Source: Singulisphaera sp. GP187 (lineage in GTDB: Bacteria; Planctomycetota; Planctomycetia; Isosphaerales; Isosphaeraceae). Taken from it: DNA of 64,000 nucleotides. The stretch spans positions 1,217,501-1,281,500 of the forward strand of contig NZ_FSRB01000001.1 of assembly GCF_900129635.1 (NCBI RefSeq), written 5' to 3'. The position numbers were made by a program, and so were the translations under genes. A model generated the notes under the pieces. That model ran no database searches, was not told the DNA's origin, and saw nothing but the letters and a program-made list of their open reading frames with translations. Below are positions 60,301 to 64,000 of this stretch, piece by piece. How positions within the stretch are numbered: position 1 is the first letter of the stretch; each line of letters begins with the position of its first letter.

Positions 60301-62707
60301 TCACAACCTCGTTCACCGGATGATCCTCGAACCGGATGGGGCGACGTTCGTCGGGAAACGCGGACCCGACGAGGCCGAACGCGAATTTCTCGCCTCGACC
60401 GACAACTGGACCCGGCCGACGATGCTCAAGACTGGGCCGGACGGAGCGCTCTGGATCGCCGATATGTACCGCGCGGTGATCGAGCATCCCGAATGGATTC
60501 CCGATGATTGGGAAGCCAAGCTCGACCTCCGCGCCGGCAGCGAGCAGGGGCGAATCTATCGTGTTCACCCGGTGGATCAGAAGCCTCGACCGATCGCCCG
60601 GCTCGATCGGCTCGATACCGCGGGGCTGGTCGCCGCACTCGACAGCCCGAGCGGCTGGCAGCGCGACACCGCGCAGCGACTCCTGCTCCACAAACGCGAC
60701 CGAGCGGCGGCCGAGCCGTTGCGCACGCTCGCGGCCAAGAGCACCCGGCCGAAAACCCGCTTGCAAGCGCTCTGGACCTTGCAAACGCTCGAGGAACTGA
60801 CCGCCTCGACCGTGATCGGTGCCCTGTCCGACCCTCATCCCCAGGTGCGCCGCAATGCGATCAAGGCGGGCGCGGGGCTGCTGAAAACCGCTCCCGAACT
60901 CGGAGAGGCGATGCTTCGCCTGACCGGCGATCCTGATCCCCAGGTCCGGTTCCAGCTTGCCTTGAGCCTGGGTGATTGGCCTGACCCGCGCGCGGGGCGG
61001 GCCCTCGCCACCTTGATCCAGCGCGACCCCGGCGATCGCTGGCTCCGCGCGGCCGTGCTCAGTTCGGCTGCGCCTCATGTCGGTTCGATCATCACCGCAC
61101 TCTTTGAGAACGCGAAGGCCGAGGCTCCCCCCACGGCGATCCTCGACCCGCTCTTCGCCCTGGCCGCGACCGCAAAGGACCGCGAAGGTCTCGCGCCCCT
61201 GGTGGAGACCTTGAGCACGCCCGCGGGGCAGGGGGGCGAGTTCGCCTCCTGGCAGTTCTCGGCCCTGGCAAGCTTGCTCGATGCCTCGGCCCGTGCCCGA
61301 AAGCCCATTGCCGAGGCCGACCTGAAGCGATTCGGGCCGATCCGGGAGGCGGCTCGCGGTCGCGCCGGCGATGACAAGGCCGGTGAAGAGGATCGACTGG
61401 CGGCGGTTCGGTTGCTCGGCCGTGACAAGGAGTCAGAAGCCCTCGATCGCGCCTGCCTGGTCGGCCTGCTTCGTCCGCAAGTCTCCGGAGGACTTCAGCA
61501 GGCTGCCGTGGCCGCCCTCAGCCGAGGCGACGACCCGAAAGTGCCCACGATCCTGATCGACGGCTGGAAAGGACATTCACCGCAACTTCGAACCGCGATC
61601 CTCGACACGCTCCTGAGCCGTGACCCTTGGACCAAAACCCTGCTCTTCTCGCTCGAGGACAGCTGCTTGCCCCCCGCCGAGATCGGACCCACGCACCGTC
61701 GCAGGCTCCTGAGCCATCGTGATCCCGCGATCAAGGCCCGCGCAGAGGCCCTTTTCTCGCGTGAGACGAGTACCCGGCAGGAGGTTATTGCCGCATACCA
61801 GACGGCCACGACCTTGCCAGGCAACGTGGCTTCCGGTGCCGCCTTGTTCAAGAAAGTCTGCGTGACCTGCCATCGGCTCGGCCAGGAGGGAGCCGAGGTT
61901 GGCCCTGACCTCGCGGCCTTGACCGACAAATCGCCCGGAGCTCTCCTGGTGGCGATCCTTGACCCCAACCGGGCTTTGGAAGCGAAGTACGCCAACTTCA
62001 CGGTCCAGACGACCGACGGCCGCGTCTTGACCGGTCTGATCGCCAGCGAGACCGCGACGGCCGTGACGCTCCGACGCCAGGAAGGCAAGGAGGATATCCT
62101 GCTGCGTGCGGAGATCGAGGAGATCGCGGCCTCCGGACAATCGCTGATGCCCGAAGGCTTGGAGAAGGACCTCAAGCCGCAGGATGTTGCCGACTTGCTC
62201 GCGTTCCTGGGGACGACCGGTCCCCCGCCGAAGCAAGTCGAAGGCAACCGGCCGGAACGGGTGGCGCCTGGACCCGACGGAACGATCGCCCTCCGGGCCG
62301 AGTCGGCCGAGCTTTATGGCGACACCCTCACGTTCGAGGCCAAGCACAAGAACCTCGGTTATTGGGGACGTCCTAGCGATCGCGCGGCCTGGCAGTTCGT
62401 GACCGAGCGACCTGGCCGCTACCGCGTCTGGATCGACTGGGCGTGCGAGAATGGCTCGGCAGGCAACAAGCTCTTGCTCGAACTCGGCACGCAACGGATC
62501 GAGCAGCCCGTCGAGGGGACTGGCGACTGGGACACCTATCAGTCGGCCAACATCGGCGAGTTGACGCTCGCCCCAGGCGTCCATCGGCTCGAACTTCACT
62601 CCGCGGGGCCTGTCAAAGGGGCCTTGTTCGACCTCCGTTCGGTCGAGCTCCGCCCGGTTCCGGACACCGCCAAGCCCACTCCAGCGGGAACGTGCTCCAA
62701 CCCATAG
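57383..62707 (+). CDS. 1774-residue exported fusion: deacetylase-like, FG-GAP, PVC dehydrogenase, HEAT, cytochrome c, binding domain
   Basis: GAGGAGA precedes the start, and a signal peptide covers residues 1-20. Domains in order are as follows. Residues 45-340 are polysaccharide deacetylase-like, with the aspartates in LAIDDLKDN and the metal histidines in HTLTHPCP. Residues 350-640 hold FG-GAP/VCBS-type repeats (LDLDNDGFLDVVIGN, VDIDEDGDVDVIASN). Residues 697-1056 are a PVC-type membrane-bound dehydrogenase propeller (GFAVELVASEPLVEDPIAFD). Residues 1060-1470 are HEAT-like repeats. A cytochrome c domain has CVTCH near 1493-1497, and residues 1640-1765 are a carbohydrate-binding-like beta domain. 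The dehydrogenase-HEAT-cytochrome set is common in planctomycetes; the deacetylase and FG-GAP front is not. It may oxidise polysaccharide-derived sugars in the periplasm. Confidence 0.88.
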   Translation: MCLRSCLCCFLFVLIASSSHGDSGDGNRLTYLEERNPYYVGLKFPKLITPQWVGEAGVEAVVVLAIDDLKDNVPVYEAYLRPILDRLKQIDGRAGLSIMTCKADGADPRVQAWLAEGVNLDVHTLTHPCPLLQKDDFAAAQDTVHGGVDLLNGIRGNKPVAFRMPCCDSQNTPSPRFYAEIFNKTSPGRHFLTIDSSVFQLFTPDDPSLPRELVQDPDGRERFRKYIPFPSFTNYVENYPYPYVIDKLCWEFPCSVPSDWEAQNLQKPNNPKTVEDMKAALDAVVLKQGVFNLVFHPHGWIKSEQVVELIDYVVAKHGKKVKFLNFREAQERLDKNLLGGESLRAPNGQDNGVRVLDLDNDGFLDVVIGNHKTRETRLWIPSEQRWKVGRFPMSVANTTSHFGVFNKFFVNWGLVQLKYVQFVLSHHDAGVRFGTFGPHALTFMVARAEPQPLSVVFQAVRRTLLSIVGPRATEETVSLFHDGQWTETKKGGTLPDLSRLAVENRPVFTSRAGVDRGVRLRDLNHDGTTEVIVSNPTENVVLSWDFAGMQWERLPFALPDFARIVDGSGRDAGLRFVDIDEDGDVDVIASNDDGFTIQLYRDQPEVGAFFGSNWKNSGWIRNVMNGPAQAAGAMPKIVSGGKNLGAWVHSRHLWWQNEATAKLPNLVDRRAFNDLLQGVESKAKSPEASRRSIRVNPGFAVELVASEPLVEDPIAFDWGADGRLWVLEMGDYPLGRDGKGKAGGVIRTLEDTNGDGRYDKATLFLDDLAYPSGLLPWRNGVLVAAAPDIFYVEDRDGDGKADHREVLFTGFREGNPQHRLNGFELGLDGWVYGANGDSGGEVRSIKTGATVNINGRDFRFQPDDGRFEAESGPTQYGRHRDDWGNWFGNNNPNWAWHFVLADSDLRRNPQFAAPDPKQMLEADNKLYPVSRTLARFNEPHSANRVTSANSPTPYRDDLFGRHFESSLFASDPVHNLVHRMILEPDGATFVGKRGPDEAEREFLASTDNWTRPTMLKTGPDGALWIADMYRAVIEHPEWIPDDWEAKLDLRAGSEQGRIYRVHPVDQKPRPIARLDRLDTAGLVAALDSPSGWQRDTAQRLLLHKRDRAAAEPLRTLAAKSTRPKTRLQALWTLQTLEELTASTVIGALSDPHPQVRRNAIKAGAGLLKTAPELGEAMLRLTGDPDPQVRFQLALSLGDWPDPRAGRALATLIQRDPGDRWLRAAVLSSAAPHVGSIITALFENAKAEAPPTAILDPLFALAATAKDREGLAPLVETLSTPAGQGGEFASWQFSALASLLDASARARKPIAEADLKRFGPIREAARGRAGDDKAGEEDRLAAVRLLGRDKESEALDRACLVGLLRPQVSGGLQQAAVAALSRGDDPKVPTILIDGWKGHSPQLRTAILDTLLSRDPWTKTLLFSLEDSCLPPAEIGPTHRRRLLSHRDPAIKARAEALFSRETSTRQEVIAAYQTATTLPGNVASGAALFKKVCVTCHRLGQEGAEVGPDLAALTDKSPGALLVAILDPNRALEAKYANFTVQTTDGRVLTGLIASETATAVTLRRQEGKEDILLRAEIEEIAASGQSLMPEGLEKDLKPQDVADLLAFLGTTGPPPKQVEGNRPERVAPGPDGTIALRAESAELYGDTLTFEAKHKNLGYWGRPSDRAAWQFVTERPGRYRVWIDWACENGSAGNKLLLELGTQRIEQPVEGTGDWDTYQSANIGELTLAPGVHRLELHSAGPVKGALFDLRSVELRPVPDTAKPTPAGTCSNP

Positions 62708-62750
62708 GAGGTCGTTGCAGCCTCTTTGGGTTGGATGGAGACTGAACTTG

Positions 62751-62783
62751 GCCCCGCAGCCTCACGACGTCAGGCTGCGGGGC
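62751..62783. terminator. hairpin between convergent genes
   Basis: GCCCCGCAGCCT and AGGCTGCGGGGC form a perfect 12-bp stem with a 9-base loop between the fusion gene and the convergent membrane-protein gene. T-runs are weak on both strands. Confidence 0.55.
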
Positions 62784-62835
62784 CGTGCCAAATGGCATGC
62801 GTTGGGGATCGGTTCCGCACGAAGCGATTGACCAC

Positions 62836-63426
62836 TCACGGCTCTTTTTTTCCGGCTGGTCGCTGGCTCGCCTCGATCCGTTCGATCAGCCGGGACTCGA
62901 CGCGGAGGATCTGCTCCCGGATCGTCAACTCGGCACGCTCGATCCGGACGTCGGTCAAGAGGACCGCGGCGAGGATCAGCAAGGCGAGGCCCGTGGCCAA
63001 GATTGGCATCCCGGCCGCCTCCCGCCCGAGGCTCAAGGAGACCAGGGACAAGGCCATCACCGTGGTGAGGGTAAATCCAAACGCCATGCGCGCGGCCAAG
63101 GTCCGCTGAGAAATAAAGCTTCCTCTCCCTCGGGTGAGAATCCAGGTGGCCAATAACGTCCAACTGAGGCCGAAGCACGCGAAGAGGGCGAGCAGCCGTC
63201 TGACGGCGACGGGCGTTGTCGCCGGCTCGGTGAAGGCGAGTGACCCACAGACCAGGCAGGCGATGAGGCCGGCGACGCCCACGGCCACGAACGGGACCAG
63301 TCGTGACCCGGACAGTTGAGTCTCCCACTGCGAATGGAGCTCGGCCTCATGGCGCTGTTGGATGGCCGGGTCGGGCGAGTCGAGACCAAGCAAGCGCTCG
63401 CCCAGTGCGTCGTTCGGGTCGGTCAT
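62836..63426 (-). CDS. membrane protein coupled to the ECF sigma factor (putative anti-sigma)
   Basis: The 196-residue protein has about 45 soluble N-terminal residues (ALGERLLGLDSPDPAIQQRH). Four membrane helices follow (FVAVGVAGLIACLVCGSLAF, LLALFACFGLSWTLLATWIL, ARMAFGFTLTTVMALSLVSL, GMPILATGLALLILAAVLL), then a charged C-terminal helix (ERAELTIREQILRVESRLIER). The start overlaps the sigma factor stop as ATGA, so the two are made together. This position and topology suggest an anti-sigma factor or a regulated target, but no anti-sigma domain is recognisable. The C-terminal helix could be a coiled coil. Confidence 0.75.
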   Translation of the reverse strand: MTDPNDALGERLLGLDSPDPAIQQRHEAELHSQWETQLSGSRLVPFVAVGVAGLIACLVCGSLAFTEPATTPVAVRRLLALFACFGLSWTLLATWILTRGRGSFISQRTLAARMAFGFTLTTVMALSLVSLSLGREAAGMPILATGLALLILAAVLLTDVRIERAELTIREQILRVESRLIERIEASQRPAGKKEP

Positions 63427-63977
63427 GACCGTTCTCCTTGTCGTTCGAGAATTTCACGGAGGGATTTCTTGGCCTTGAAGAGCCGGGACTTGACCGTGCC
63501 TGGTGGAATGCCGAGCACTTCCGCCACCTCGTCGATGCTCAGGTCCCGGAGGAAGAACAGGGTGAGGACCTCTCGGTCGACGCGCGGGAGCTGGGCGAGC
63601 CCGTGATAGACCAGCTCGGCGTCATCGACGGAATCGCACTCAGGCTCTTGGGTCGACTCGACGCGCTCGGCGGCGTCGAGGATGCGGTCGCGGGCATACT
63701 CCTCACGGTGGTGGCTCATCACCGTGTTGCGGGTGACGGCATAGAGCCAGACCGGCAGTCGGCGCGGGTCGCGCAATGAGCGGATTCCCCGCAGGACTTG
63801 GAGCCAGACCTCCTGGAGGATCTGCCAGACGTCCTCTTCGTTCGCCACCAGCCGTCGGACATAGAAGAAGAGCTTGCGTTCCCAGTCGCGAACCAATTCC
63901 TCGAAAGCCGCGGGCTCCCCACGTTGGCAGCGCAGGACGAGGAACTCGAGTTCATGAGCTTGTCGGGTCGTGGGCAC
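63423..63977 (-). CDS. ECF-type RNA polymerase sigma factor
   Basis: The 184-residue protein directs RNA polymerase to a stress or envelope regulon. Region 2 is seen in FEELVRDWERKLFFYVRRLV and ILQEVWLQVLRGIRSLRDPR. Region 4 follows, with LPRVDREVLTLFFLRDLSIDEVAEVLGIPPGTVKSRL as its core; the helix-turn-helix is DEVAEVLGIPPGTVKSRLFK. The linker between the regions is acidic (EPECDSVDDAE). Start is a GTG at 63977 with AAGGGGGA upstream. It is cotranslated with the membrane protein gene downstream through an ATGA overlap. Confidence 0.93.
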   Translation of the reverse strand: MPTTRQAHELEFLVLRCQRGEPAAFEELVRDWERKLFFYVRRLVANEEDVWQILQEVWLQVLRGIRSLRDPRRLPVWLYAVTRNTVMSHHREEYARDRILDAAERVESTQEPECDSVDDAELVYHGLAQLPRVDREVLTLFFLRDLSIDEVAEVLGIPPGTVKSRLFKAKKSLREILERQGERS

Positions 63978-64000
63978 TGCCGGTTTCCCCCTTGGCCTGG

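Noticed and set aside
59702..61078. 458-codon minus-strand open frame
   Set aside because: It is antisense to the dehydrogenase and HEAT parts of the large fusion gene.

Overview
The window looks like chromosomal DNA of a high-GC member of the Planctomycetota, most likely of the Isosphaeraceae. The evidence is the set of lineage-typical families. There are two DUF1559 prepilin-like proteins with a type II pseudopilin N-terminus and a C-terminal H-X9-DG motif, each next to a small lipoprotein. There is a PSCyt1/DUF1549/DUF1553 cytochrome protein followed by a Tat-exported DUF1501 protein, a very large PVC-type dehydrogenase/HEAT/cytochrome fusion, a Tat-exported Gfo/Idh/MocA oxidoreductase, and a PilM-to-secretin locus with very long accessory proteins. 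I see no rRNA, tRNA, CRISPR array or phage structural genes.

Layout. 1-2.7 kb: a cut-off small gene, a widespread-type intergenic inverted repeat, and a complete 901-bp IS5-family (IS1031-like) element inserted exactly at the stop codon of an oxidoreductase gene. 3-7.9 kb: pyrG and a nagA-like deacetylase (overlapping by ATGA), then GNAT, rhomboid and STAS genes on the minus strand. 8-16.7 kb: a DapA-superfamily aldolase, an exported HExxH metallopeptidase, a GT-C glycosyltransferase, an acetolactate decarboxylase with a lipoprotein signal, and two unrecognised proteins. 17-18.7 kb: an AT-rich patch followed by two signal-less peptidoglycan hydrolases. 18.9-25 kb: two mirror-image DUF1559 plus lipoprotein modules around an OprB-type porin. 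25-32 kb: a PepSY membrane protein, a YVTN propeller, and the PSCyt/DUF1501 pair. 32-35.7 kb: alanine dehydrogenase, a small acidic protein coupled to mtnA, and a Dabb protein. 35.8-39 kb: a sulfate assimilation operon (cysH, Rrf2 regulator, fused sat-cysC) behind a good sigma70-type promoter. 39.2-51.2 kb: a YdjY protein and the secretin/pilus assembly locus. 51.7-64 kb: a large exported protein, an M28 peptidase, maf, the 1774-residue fusion protein, and an ECF sigma factor with a membrane partner.

The most unusual region is 40-51.2 kb, read from high to low coordinates: pilM, a pilN-like, a pilO-like and a pilP-like gene, a terminator, then a 1444-residue secretin with its own promoter. 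Three consecutive proteins carry extracytoplasmic Met-Gly-Pro low-complexity repeats (MMPG units). The pilM frame is broken near its end at a C CCC CCG heptamer, where a -1 shift would join it exactly to the next ORF and restore a complete transmembrane helix. This is either a programmed or slippage-dependent PilM-PilN fusion, a real frameshift mutation, or a one-base sequencing error. The sequence alone cannot decide between these.

Two genes (sat-cysC and the PepSY protein) have no canonical start codon at the position implied by their ribosome-binding site and family alignment; ATT is the best-placed codon in both. Other points of interest are a cluster of five TTGTC half-sites at 27.57-27.62 kb, 17-bp direct repeats upstream of the large exported protein, and regeneration of a stop codon by the IS target duplication.
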